From Acidobacteriota bacterium (GTDB taxonomy: Bacteria; Acidobacteriota; UBA6911; RPQK01; JADFOI01), in contig JAPYTY010000146.1 in assembly GCA_029942065.1 (NCBI GenBank), positions 1 through 5,812 on the forward strand: 5,812 nt of DNA, read 5' to 3'. Shown one piece after another: positions 1 to 5,303 of the stretch. A program made the translations under genes and the position numbers. Position 1 is the stretch's first letter, and the number at the start of each line of letters is the position of its first letter. The notes beneath the pieces were generated by a model, which worked only from the letters and a program-made list of their open reading frames with translations, was not told the DNA's origin and did no database searches.

Positions 1-1
1 A

Positions 2-1240
2 CACAAGACGAATAATTTTCCCGAGTTTACCGGGCGGACTTGCCCGGCTCCCTGTGAAGGTGCCTGCGTGCTGGGAATTACCGATCCCCCGGTGACCATC
101 AAAAACATCGAGAACGCTATTATCGACCGCGGATTTTCCGAAGGCTGGATCAGGGCCGAACCACCCGCCGAACGCACCGGGAAAACCATCGGGATTGTAG
201 GTTCCGGACCGGCCGGCCTAACCGCTGCTGCCCAGCTCAACAAGCTCGGTCACGAGGTGACCGTTTATGAACGCGACGACCGGATTGGTGGGCTGCTCAT
301 GTACGGCATCCCTCCCATGAAACTGGAAAAGCAAATGGTAGACCGCCGGGTAAATCTTCTGCGCGAGGAAGGGATCACATTCGTGACCAACGCCCATGTC
401 GGAATCAATACCGATGCCCGGGAACTGGTCGAGCGGCACGACGCCCTGCTTCTGGCTTGCGGGGCGACCACCCCCCGAGATCTTCCGATTCCGGGACGAG
501 AACTCGGGGGCGTCCACTTCGCCATGAATTTCTTACTCAAGAACACCAAAAGCTATCTCGACTCCCGGTTCGAGGACGGTCACTTCATCTCCGCTCGCGA
601 CAAGAAGGTACTCGTAATAGGAGGGGGTGACACGGGTACGGACTGCATCGGGACCTCCTTACGCCATGGCTGCAAGACCCTGATCAACTTCGAACTCCTG
701 GCCAGGCCCCCGGCCGAACGGGCAGTGGATAACCCGTGGCCGCAATGGCCCCGGATTTACCGGGTCGATTACGGCCACGCCGAATCCTCCAGCAGGTCAG
801 GAAAGGATCCCCGCGAATTCGGTATTCTCTCCAAAGAATTCATCGACGATGGCAACGGCCATGTTGCGGGCATTCGAACAGTGCGAATCGACTGGGACCG
901 GGATGATGATGGCAGCATGAAGATGAAGGAAATCCCCGGCACGGAAGAGGAATGGACCGCCGACCTGGTGCTCCTGGCGATGGGCTTCCTGGGACCCGAA
1001 GAAACCCTGGTGCCGAAGCTCGGCCTGGAAACCGATCAGCGCTCCAATTTCAAGGCCGAATTTGGTAAGTTTGCCACCAACGTTGAGGGCGTCTTTGCAG
1101 CAGGCGATTGTCGTCGAGGCCAATCGCTGGTTGTCTGGGCCATCCGTGAAGGGCGGGACGCGGCCAGAGAGATGGATCGATACCTTATGGGAAGCGGCAC
1201 TCTTTCCGGACCTGTCGAGGTCCACCGGACCCTGAACTGA
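2..1240 (+). CDS. gltD: Glutamate synthase [NADPH] small (beta) subunit, N-terminus cut by window edge
   Basis: This is the FAD- and NADPH-binding subunit of bacterial glutamate synthase. It takes electrons from NADPH and passes them through FAD and [4Fe-4S] clusters to the GltB subunit, which makes two glutamates from glutamine and 2-oxoglutarate in the cytoplasm. The frame is open from the window edge, so 412 residues are seen and roughly 70-80 are missing. Visible residues 5-24 hold the GltD hallmark NNFPEFTGRTCPAPCEGACV with cysteines 14, 18 and 22, which are cluster ligands in this family. GSGPAG at about 67-72 is the FAD Rossmann motif, followed by GGLLMYGIP. GGGDTGTDC at about 207-215 is the NADPH site. 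GVFAAGDCRRGQSLVVWAI near 363-381 is the second FAD motif. A GTG at 68 is in frame but is Val23 right after the cysteine cluster, so it is not the start. The gene ends in tandem stops TGA TAG. gltB is not visible and may lie upstream. Related GltD-like oxidoreductases exist, but the cysteine box makes GltD the best call. Confidence 0.95.
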   Translation, partial: HKTNNFPEFTGRTCPAPCEGACVLGITDPPVTIKNIENAIIDRGFSEGWIRAEPPAERTGKTIGIVGSGPAGLTAAAQLNKLGHEVTVYERDDRIGGLLMYGIPPMKLEKQMVDRRVNLLREEGITFVTNAHVGINTDARELVERHDALLLACGATTPRDLPIPGRELGGVHFAMNFLLKNTKSYLDSRFEDGHFISARDKKVLVIGGGDTGTDCIGTSLRHGCKTLINFELLARPPAERAVDNPWPQWPRIYRVDYGHAESSSRSGKDPREFGILSKEFIDDGNGHVAGIRTVRIDWDRDDDGSMKMKEIPGTEEEWTADLVLLAMGFLGPEETLVPKLGLETDQRSNFKAEFGKFATNVEGVFAAGDCRRGQSLVVWAIREGRDAAREMDRYLMGSGTLSGPVEVHRTLN

Positions 1241-1251
1241 TAGAAAAGAGA

Positions 1252-2532
1252 ATGATGGACACTTCATCGCTTGCTTACAAAAAGTGGATGGTCGTGGCCT
1301 TGCTCTGGGGCAGTCACTTCATCACCTTCGTCATCCGTATCTCCTTGGGAGTGGTGGCTCCCACCCTGATCAGCATGTACGGTATTTCGCCGACAGCGAT
1401 GGGACTCATTCTGTCCGGCTACAGCTGGTTCTACATGGCCAGCCTGCTTCCCATTGGATTTCTGGTCGACCGCTTTGGTCCCTTTCTGGTGATGGGATAT
1501 GGATCGCTGGTCTGGGGGCTGGCCACGATCGCCTTCCCTCTGGTGGCCACCACGGTCTTTTTCTTTCTGATGCGGGGGATGTTCGGGGCGGGACACAGCA
1601 TGATGATTCCGGGCGGAGCCGCCTCCCTCTCCGATTGGGTGGGCCGCGACCAGCGTGCCCTTGCCGTGGGACTCACCTTTGCCGGCGGAACCATGGGACT
1701 GGCCTTCGGATCCCCCACTGCGGCCCTGCTGCTGGATCGTTTCGGTTGGCAGTGGGTCTTTTACATTGTTGGTACCGCCAGCCTGCTCTTCTCACTGGCC
1801 TGGTTTCTGCTGTATCCGCTGGAACGGCGAGGACCCCGGACAACTCCCGAGCAGGAGAAGAAGCCCGTGACTCAGAAAGACCGGGTCAGCTGGGGCACCC
1901 TGCTTCGCCACCGGTCCACCTGGGGAATCGCTCTGGGACAGGTAGGCTACCTCTATGGCTATTTTTTCTTCGTGACCTGGTTGCCCGGCTACCTGGTGAT
2001 GGAACGAGGAATGACCGTCATGAGAACCGGATTTGTGGCCAGTCTGCCCTTCCTGGTGGGAATGCTGGGGACCATAGGAGGTGGAGTGCTGGGAGACTTT
2101 CTGATCCGGCGGGGCGTCAATCCGACCGTGGCACGAAAGGCCATCATCGGATCGGGACTAACCGGGTCAACCATCATGATCATTGCGGCAGCCTTTGCAC
2201 AAGAAACCTGGCTGGCCGTTGTTCTCCTGACCCTTTGCATGGGCAGTCTGAGATTAACCACAGCCTCGTCCAATTCGATCCCCATCGATCTAGCGCCACC
2301 CCAGGCAACCGCCTCGCTGGCCTCGATTCAAAGTTTAGGAGGCAATACGGGAGGCCTGATCGCTCCCATCCTGACCGGCTACATCGTTGACGTCACCGGA
2401 TCCTTCCAGCTGGCGCTGATCGTGGCGGGAGGGATGGCTTTGATGAGTGCCTGCTCTTATGTGTTCCTTGTGGGACGTATCGAACCCTGGCAACTGGAAT
2501 CCAGGACGGATGCCGGCAAGACCTCCTCTTGA
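1252..2532 (+). CDS. MFS transporter, anion:cation symporter (ACS)-like, 12 TM
   Basis: A 426-residue inner-membrane secondary transporter. Hydrophobic stretches fit twelve helices in two halves joined by a charged cytoplasmic loop at about residues 190-213. The N-half has the MFS motif A as GFLVDRFG (69-76), and RGMFGAGHSMMIPGGAASLSDW (108-129, given here only as landmarks) resembles the helix-4/5 region of organic-anion symporters such as hexuronate, glucarate and phthalate carriers. FGWQWVFYIVG at 164-174 is also typical of that group. The C-half repeats motif A as GDFLIRRG (281-288). The substrate cannot be read from sequence; a small carboxylate is the family expectation. The gene starts 11 nt after the gltD stop, suggesting one transcript. 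Two ATG codons lie back to back at 1252 and 1255. The purine run AAAAGAG at 1244-1250 sits only 1 nt from the first and 4 nt from the second, so the second ATG may be the true start. It converges with the HAD gene. Confidence 0.88.
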   Translation: MMDTSSLAYKKWMVVALLWGSHFITFVIRISLGVVAPTLISMYGISPTAMGLILSGYSWFYMASLLPIGFLVDRFGPFLVMGYGSLVWGLATIAFPLVATTVFFFLMRGMFGAGHSMMIPGGAASLSDWVGRDQRALAVGLTFAGGTMGLAFGSPTAALLLDRFGWQWVFYIVGTASLLFSLAWFLLYPLERRGPRTTPEQEKKPVTQKDRVSWGTLLRHRSTWGIALGQVGYLYGYFFFVTWLPGYLVMERGMTVMRTGFVASLPFLVGMLGTIGGGVLGDFLIRRGVNPTVARKAIIGSGLTGSTIMIIAAAFAQETWLAVVLLTLCMGSLRLTTASSNSIPIDLAPPQATASLASIQSLGGNTGGLIAPILTGYIVDVTGSFQLALIVAGGMALMSACSYVFLVGRIEPWQLESRTDAGKTSS

Positions 2533-2540
2533 TTAAGAAA

Positions 2541-2611
2541 TTCCGAAATTCTAAAACCTGAATCCGAAACTTCAAGATTTTGGGTCTTCGGATTTGGGAT
2601 TTCGGATTTTT
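2541..2611. repeat. Imperfect inverted repeat in convergent spacer (AAATCCGAAATCCC family)
   Basis: The 81-nt gap between the converging MFS and HAD genes is almost wholly made of a degenerate repeat. The right arm, read on the minus strand from 2609 down to 2596, is exactly AAATCCGAAATCCC followed by AAATCCGAAG. The left arm on the plus strand (2541-2570) carries looser copies, TTCCGAAATTC and AATCCGAAAC, so the two arms can fold on each other imperfectly around ATTTTGGG. The right arm ends in TTTTT (2607-2611), which could serve as a T-run for rightward transcripts, so a terminator role for the MFS transcript is possible but the stem is imperfect. The same 14-mer recurs at 4148-4161. Confidence 0.6.
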
Positions 2612-2613
2612 GA

Positions 2614-3360
2614 TCAGACTTCTCCTTCCGCGCATGATTCGACTATGTCCAACACCTCCAACAAATCTCTGATAATCCAACATGGCGCCACAGGAGGATC
2701 TTCCGACTCCTCCCCTTCCACCAGCCAGGCCACCTGAAAGCCCTCCCGGACCGCTCCCCTGACATCATCCTCAGCATCGTCTCCCACATACAAACAGTGG
2801 GTGGGATCGTACCCGGATTTCTCCAGGATAATTTCAAAGAATTTTTGCCCCGGCTTGCGGCAGCCCACTTCATCGGAGATGAAAATCTTCTCGAATCGCC
2901 TTTCCAGGTCAAAGCTGTGGAGGGCCCGACGAACGGTTGGCGCATGATCAAAATTGGACGCTAAAATGAGAGGCGTATCTGAGAGTCCGTCCAGAAGGAT
3001 TTTGGTATTTCCAGGGCAATACATGGTTCGGAACATTTCATCCATGTGAACCTGGGTCATGAACTCCGCGGCTTGAGTATCGAGATCCAGTTGCTTGCAC
3101 AAAACTTGAAACCGTTCCAAACATGTAACTTCCCGGTCCTCCTGTTTCCTGATCCGGGTGATGACCGCCATACTTCCCAGAAACTCATCCAGAAACCGCC
3201 GATAAGGAATGTTTGCCTTGAATTTTCCCTCGAATTTCCGATGCACCTCCACGCTGGTGGTGGGAAGTCGTTGTCCCTTGAAATTCACCTCGGGGAGAAT
3301 GGAAAAATTAAAATGGAGCAGGGTGTTATAGAGATCGAAAAATACGGCGTCAAATTTCAC
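2614..3360 (-). CDS. HAD-superfamily hydrolase (subfamily IA-like)
   Basis: A 248-residue soluble hydrolase of the haloacid dehalogenase superfamily. Motif I is FFDLYNTLL with the nucleophile Asp9 and Thr13. Motif II is LILASNFD with Ser135. Motif III is Lys169 in GCRKPGQKFF. Motif IV is YVGDDAEDD with Asp194/195 and Asp198/199. Residues 20-115 between motifs I and II are mostly helical in character, fitting a C1 cap as in subfamily IA. Position +2 after the nucleophile is Tyr11, not the acid/base Asp of DxDxT phosphatases; Tyr is seen in 2-haloacid dehalogenases, yet motif IV here is phosphatase-like. The substrate is unknown. The start is GTG at 3360, 29 nt after the CMD stop and just before FDxxNT, the usual distance; no strong Shine-Dalgarno precedes it (GGGTG only). 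The frame stays open upstream into the CMD gene, so a longer form is formally possible. It is probably expressed from the CMD promoter. Confidence 0.87.
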   Translation of the reverse strand: MKFDAVFFDLYNTLLHFNFSILPEVNFKGQRLPTTSVEVHRKFEGKFKANIPYRRFLDEFLGSMAVITRIRKQEDREVTCLERFQVLCKQLDLDTQAAEFMTQVHMDEMFRTMYCPGNTKILLDGLSDTPLILASNFDHAPTVRRALHSFDLERRFEKIFISDEVGCRKPGQKFFEIILEKSGYDPTHCLYVGDDAEDDVRGAVREGFQVAWLVEGEESEDPPVAPCWIIRDLLEVLDIVESCAEGEV

Positions 3361-3389
3361 GAAACACCCGAAGCGTCCGTGACCCGGCT

Positions 3390-3938
3390 TCAGACCTTCT
3401 GTGCAGTGAACTCTGGATCGGGCTCAACCTGCAGGGAAAGAATGAAACGGTTGATCATATTGAAGAATCCTATCAGGGTGACCAGTTCCACCACCTGATC
3501 GGAAGTGAAGTGATTGTCCAGCTGGGTCCAGAACTCATCCTGAATTTCATCCGGCTCCTCAGTGATCTGTTGGGCCAGTTGCAGGACTTCCTTTTCATAG
3601 TAGTTAAACAGCTCACTGCCGGCAAAGTCATCCATGGCCTCGATCTGCTCGGTCGTCCAGCCTCCTTTTTTAGCCAGTTCCGAGTAGACGGCAACCGTGT
3701 ACTGACACTTGTTCATTTTGCAGGTCTTCAGGATAGCCAATTGACGAATTTTTTCGCTCAGACTCGTCTCACCCATCAAATGACGATAAAGATCTGCTAC
3801 CCCCTCGAGGAAGTTCCCGCTGTGCGCCAGGGTCTTGATGAAGTTGGGAACAAACCCAATGTCCTGCTCCATCTCCGAATAGATCTTCTTGGTGTGATCA
3901 TTTGCGGCATCTAGCTGAACGGGTAAGTATCTGGGCAT
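3390..3938 (-). CDS. Carboxymuconolactone decarboxylase / AhpD-fold (peroxidase-related) protein with degenerate active site
   Basis: A 182-residue, all-helical cytoplasmic protein. The segment GFVPNFIKTLAHS (28-40) and SEKIRQLAILKTCKMNKCQY (61-80) match the layout of peroxidase-related members of the CMD/AhpD fold, in which a conserved N-x-C-x-Y-C-x-x-x-H helix carries the redox pair. Here the equivalent is N76-K-C78-Q-Y-T81-V-A-V-Y85, so the first cysteine is kept but the second is threonine and the histidine is tyrosine. A further Cys73 lies five residues upstream of Cys78. Classical AhpD peroxidase chemistry using CxxC is therefore unlikely; a lyase, another activity or a structural role is possible. 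The start is well supported: ATG preceded by GGAGG at 5-nt spacing. It is followed after 29 nt by the HAD gene on the same strand. Family assignment is fairly secure, function is not. Confidence 0.8.
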   Translation of the reverse strand: MPRYLPVQLDAANDHTKKIYSEMEQDIGFVPNFIKTLAHSGNFLEGVADLYRHLMGETSLSEKIRQLAILKTCKMNKCQYTVAVYSELAKKGGWTTEQIEAMDDFAGSELFNYYEKEVLQLAQQITEEPDEIQDEFWTQLDNHFTSDQVVELVTLIGFFNMINRFILSLQVEPDPEFTAQKV

Positions 3939-3943
3939 TCTTT

Positions 3944-3948
3944 CCTCC
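3944..3948 (-). promoter_or_regulatory. Strong Shine-Dalgarno of the CMD gene
   Basis: On the minus strand the bases read GGAGG, then AAAGA, then ATG at 3938. This near-perfect ribosome binding site at 5-nt spacing fixes the start of the CMD gene. It is the strongest such site in the window. Confidence 0.85.
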
Positions 3949-3957
3949 GAAACGGGA

Positions 3958-3966
3958 ATATTAGCA
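3958..3966 (-). promoter_or_regulatory. Possible extended -10 of the CMD-HAD transcript
   Basis: The minus strand reads TGC TAATAT, an extended -10 (TGn) with 4 of 6 matches to TATAAT. It would put the transcript start about 12-15 nt before the ATG, giving a very short leader just containing the Shine-Dalgarno. No good -35 is seen at 17 nt; that position is occupied by the 3970-3990 hairpin. Confidence 0.3.
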
Positions 3967-3969
3967 CAA

Positions 3970-4002
3970 GCGTTGGTCTCCGACCAGCGCGTTTCAGGTT
4001 TC
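3970..4002 (-). repeat. 33-bp composite element, copy 1: GAAACCTG box plus triloop hairpin
   Basis: On the minus strand the element is GAAACCTGAAAC followed by the inverted repeat GCGCTGGTC-GGA-GACCAACGC. The hairpin (3970-3990) has nine pairs including one G-T wobble and a three-base loop. Further GAAACGTGAAATT-like units extend it to about 4018. It lies 31 nt upstream of the CMD start, directly ahead of a candidate -10. By eye it matches 26 of 33 positions of the element at 5191-5223. It could be a dispersed palindromic repeat or an operator; the sequence does not decide. Confidence 0.55.
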
Positions 4003-4100
4003 GAATTTCACGTTTCAAGTTGACCTGGTCTTAACTTGAATGGCCCTTCAATGCACCAGATGACCACCAAAATCCACCCGGGCAGTGAGGGGACCGGAAG

Positions 4101-4115
4101 CCGCTCAAAGAGCGG
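4101..4115. repeat. Perfect hairpin CCGCTC-AAA-GAGCGG
   Basis: Six perfect GC-rich pairs close a three-base loop, and the 3' arm overlaps a second palindrome AGCGGCCGCT at 4111-4120. It lies about 130 nt downstream of the lipA stop. There is no T-run on either strand, so a simple intrinsic terminator is not supported; a REP-like palindrome or transcript-end stem is more likely. Confidence 0.5.
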
Positions 4116-4133
4116 CCGCTACATCTTGGTGGG

Positions 4134-4171
4134 AAATCCGAAACCCCAAATCCGAAATCCCAAATCCTGAA
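4134..4171. repeat. 14-bp tandem repeat, about 2.6 copies
   Basis: Three successive units read AAATCCGAAACCCC (4134-4147), AAATCCGAAATCCC (4148-4161) and the broken AAATCCTGAA (4162-4171). The middle unit is identical to the one found on the opposite strand in the spacer at 2596-2609. Unit length and lack of spacers rule out CRISPR. Confidence 0.75.
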
Positions 4172-4183
4172 CGGATCTGAATT

Positions 4184-4218
4184 CTCTGCGCACGAAGGGG
4201 GTTCCTCTGCGTGCGGAG
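4184..4218. repeat. Degenerate 14-bp direct repeat, CTCTGCG type
   Basis: CTCTGCGCACGAAG at 4184-4197 and CTCTGCGTGCGGAG at 4205-4218 match at 11 of 14 positions with a 21-bp period. The CGCAC and GTGCG segments of the two copies can also pair. This is another short repeat family in the 304-base gene-free stretch between the CMD gene and lipA. I see no coding signal in that stretch (3939-4242). Confidence 0.45.
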
Positions 4219-4226
4219 CACGTTTC

Positions 4227-4257
4227 TCCAGGCTCCTGGCTCCTATCTTCTATCCTC
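4227..4257 (-). repeat. GGAGCC-type tandem repeat forming the end of lipA
   Basis: Read on the minus strand, this stretch is GAGGATAGAAGATAG followed by GGAGCCA, GGAGCCT and GGAG: a purine-rich, near-tandem low-complexity run. The lipA stop TAG (4245-4243) and its last codons (E-D-R-R) lie inside it, so the repeat appears to have supplied the gene's end. It also contains the small palindrome CCAGG-AG-CCTGG. Confidence 0.5.
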
Positions 4258-5139
4258 TTTTAGCTGTTTCAACTGCCGGTCGGCAAGATAACTAGAACGT
4301 ACCAGTGGACCGCTCTCCACATGTTCAAACCCCATTTTCTCTCCCACCTGTTTCCAGCTCCGAAATTCATCCGGGTGATAGTGTCGAACCACAGGCAAAT
4401 GCTTTGGCGTGGGACGCAGATACTGCCCCAGCGTCAAAATCTGGACATTTCTCTCAACCAGATCTTTCAAGACCTGATGAATCTCATCCTCTTTTTCACC
4501 GAGTCCCAGCATCATTCCGGTCTTTGTGACCACATCCGGAGCCCACCCATGGGCTCGATCGAGCAGTTCAAGTGAACGAAGGTAGTCCCCCCCGGCACGG
4601 GCCTTGGGATACAAACGGGGCACGGTCTCGATATTGTGTGCCAACACCTCCGGTCTCATCTCCAACACCCGGTCAAGCGACTCCCGGGAACCTTGAAAAT
4701 CGGGAATCAGCACCTCCACCACACATCCGGGACTGCGCTCCCGAATCGCTTCAATGGTTCGGGCAAAAATGGCGGCTCCTCCATCGGTCACATCATCTCG
4801 ATCCACCGAGGTCACCACGGCATGCTTGAGTTCCATCACCTCGACGGCTTCCGCTACCCGATGGGGCTCCTCCTGGTCCAACTTCATCGGCGTTCCCTTG
4901 CTCACCGCACAGTAGCGACATCCCCGGGTACAGATGTCCCCCAGAATCATGAAGGTGGCGACACCATGACTCCAGCACTCCCCCATGTTGGGGCACATCG
5001 CTTCCTGGCAAACGGTATTGAGGCGCAAGCCCCCCATGAGCTTCTTTAACTGATGAGTACGTTCTCCGAAAGGTGCGCGCACCTTGAGCCAGTCGGGATG
5101 CCGCCGCTGGACTGGAGCCCTGTTGTTTTCAATAGTCAT
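4243..5139 (-). CDS. lipA: Lipoyl synthase (radical SAM)
   Basis: LipA inserts two sulfur atoms at C6 and C8 of the octanoyl chain carried on lipoyl domains of 2-oxoacid dehydrogenases and the glycine cleavage H protein, in the cytoplasm. The 298 residues are normal length. The auxiliary cluster motif CX4CX5C is Cys44, Cys49 and Cys55 (VCQEAMCPNMGEC). The radical-SAM CX3CX2C is Cys70, Cys74 and Cys77 (CTRGCRYC). The C-terminal RSSY at 281-284 carries the serine ligand of the sulfur-donating cluster. VTSVDRDDVTDGGA, ETVPRLYP and GLGE are also family blocks. All expected ligands are present, so the enzyme should be active. The ATG at 5139 is the first possible ATG because an in-frame TGA lies two codons upstream; the Shine-Dalgarno is poor. 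No lipB is seen in the window. The last few residues (KEDRR) run into a low-complexity repeat. Confidence 0.97.
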   Translation of the reverse strand: MTIENNRAPVQRRHPDWLKVRAPFGERTHQLKKLMGGLRLNTVCQEAMCPNMGECWSHGVATFMILGDICTRGCRYCAVSKGTPMKLDQEEPHRVAEAVEVMELKHAVVTSVDRDDVTDGGAAIFARTIEAIRERSPGCVVEVLIPDFQGSRESLDRVLEMRPEVLAHNIETVPRLYPKARAGGDYLRSLELLDRAHGWAPDVVTKTGMMLGLGEKEDEIHQVLKDLVERNVQILTLGQYLRPTPKHLPVVRHYHPDEFRSWKQVGEKMGFEHVESGPLVRSSYLADRQLKQLKEDRR

Positions 5140-5171
5140 GTCTCATTCACCATAACAAACGTCGCTGAACC

Positions 5172-5195
5172 GTTCCAGGACGAGAAACCTGGAAC
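5172..5195. repeat. Perfect 8-bp inverted repeat in lipA-nuoA divergent region
   Basis: GTTCCAGG and CCTGGAAC pair perfectly around the 8-base spacer ACGAGAAA. A third CCTGGAA (5195-5201) follows directly, leading into the next hairpin. The repeat lies 33 nt upstream of the lipA start, so it could be an operator or a leader stem-loop, or part of the dispersed repeat family. Confidence 0.5.
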
Positions 5196-5223
5196 CTGGA
5201 AGGCACTGGTCATAGACCAGCGC
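5191..5223 (+). repeat. 33-bp composite element, copy 2
   Basis: GGAACCTGGAAG followed by GCACTGGTC-ATA-GACCAGCGC. By eye it has 26 of 33 identities to the minus-strand element at 4002-3970, keeping the box, the spacing, the three-base loop and the CTGGTC/GACCA stem core. It lies 80 nt upstream of nuoA, in the same orientation relative to that gene as copy 1 is to the CMD gene. Confidence 0.55.
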
Positions 5224-5229
5224 CTTTTT
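5202..5229 (+). terminator. Terminator-like hairpin with T5 tract, no gene upstream on its strand
   Basis: GGCACTGGTC-ATA-GACCAGCGCC forms ten positions with one A-C mismatch, immediately followed by TTTTT at 5225-5229. That is the shape of an intrinsic terminator on the plus strand. However, the gene to the left, lipA, points the other way, so it would only stop antisense or read-through transcripts entering nuoA. It may instead be just the dispersed repeat. Confidence 0.4.
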
Positions 5230-5237
5230 AGCAGGTT

Positions 5238-5246
5238 TGTTATACT
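5238..5246 (+). promoter_or_regulatory. Extended -10 promoter for nuoA
   Basis: TGT TATACT is an extended -10 with five of six matches to TATAAT and the TGn element. No clear -35 lies 17 nt upstream, as is common for extended -10 promoters. The start would fall near 5253, giving a leader of about 50 nt before nuoA. Confidence 0.5.
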
Positions 5247-5303
5247 GAAAAACAGCTGAAAGGAGCGGTTGAATACCGTTCCAGAAGCAGTTCTTGGGGA
5301 GCT

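Noticed and set aside
797..1267. Long open frame on the minus strand opposite gltD
   Set aside because: It lies wholly against a strongly conserved gltD reading frame, has no recognisable domain, and is a GC-driven shadow.
1284..2390. 368-codon plus-strand open frame inside the MFS gene
   Set aside because: Its translation is rich in Arg, Gly, Pro and His with no family likeness, while the overlapping frame is a clear 12-TM transporter.
3046..3914. Plus-strand open frames opposite the HAD and CMD genes
   Set aside because: They have no family signatures and simply mirror the two supported minus-strand genes.
4101..4120. Intrinsic terminator for lipA
   Set aside because: The hairpin is GC-rich but no T-run follows on either strand, and it sits about 130 nt past the stop.
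4134..4171. CRISPR-like array
   Set aside because: The 14-bp units abut with no spacers and the copies are degenerate; no cas genes are present.
3939..4242. Small RNA or tRNA gene in the gene-free stretch
   Set aside because: No cloverleaf, no TTCGANNC-type T-loop with a matching acceptor stem, and no promoter plus terminator pair could be found by eye.
5136..5153. Five-codon minus-strand mini-ORF (M-V-N-E-T) whose TGA overlaps the lipA ATG
   Set aside because: It has no visible ribosome site and is short enough to occur by chance; a leader peptide cannot be supported.
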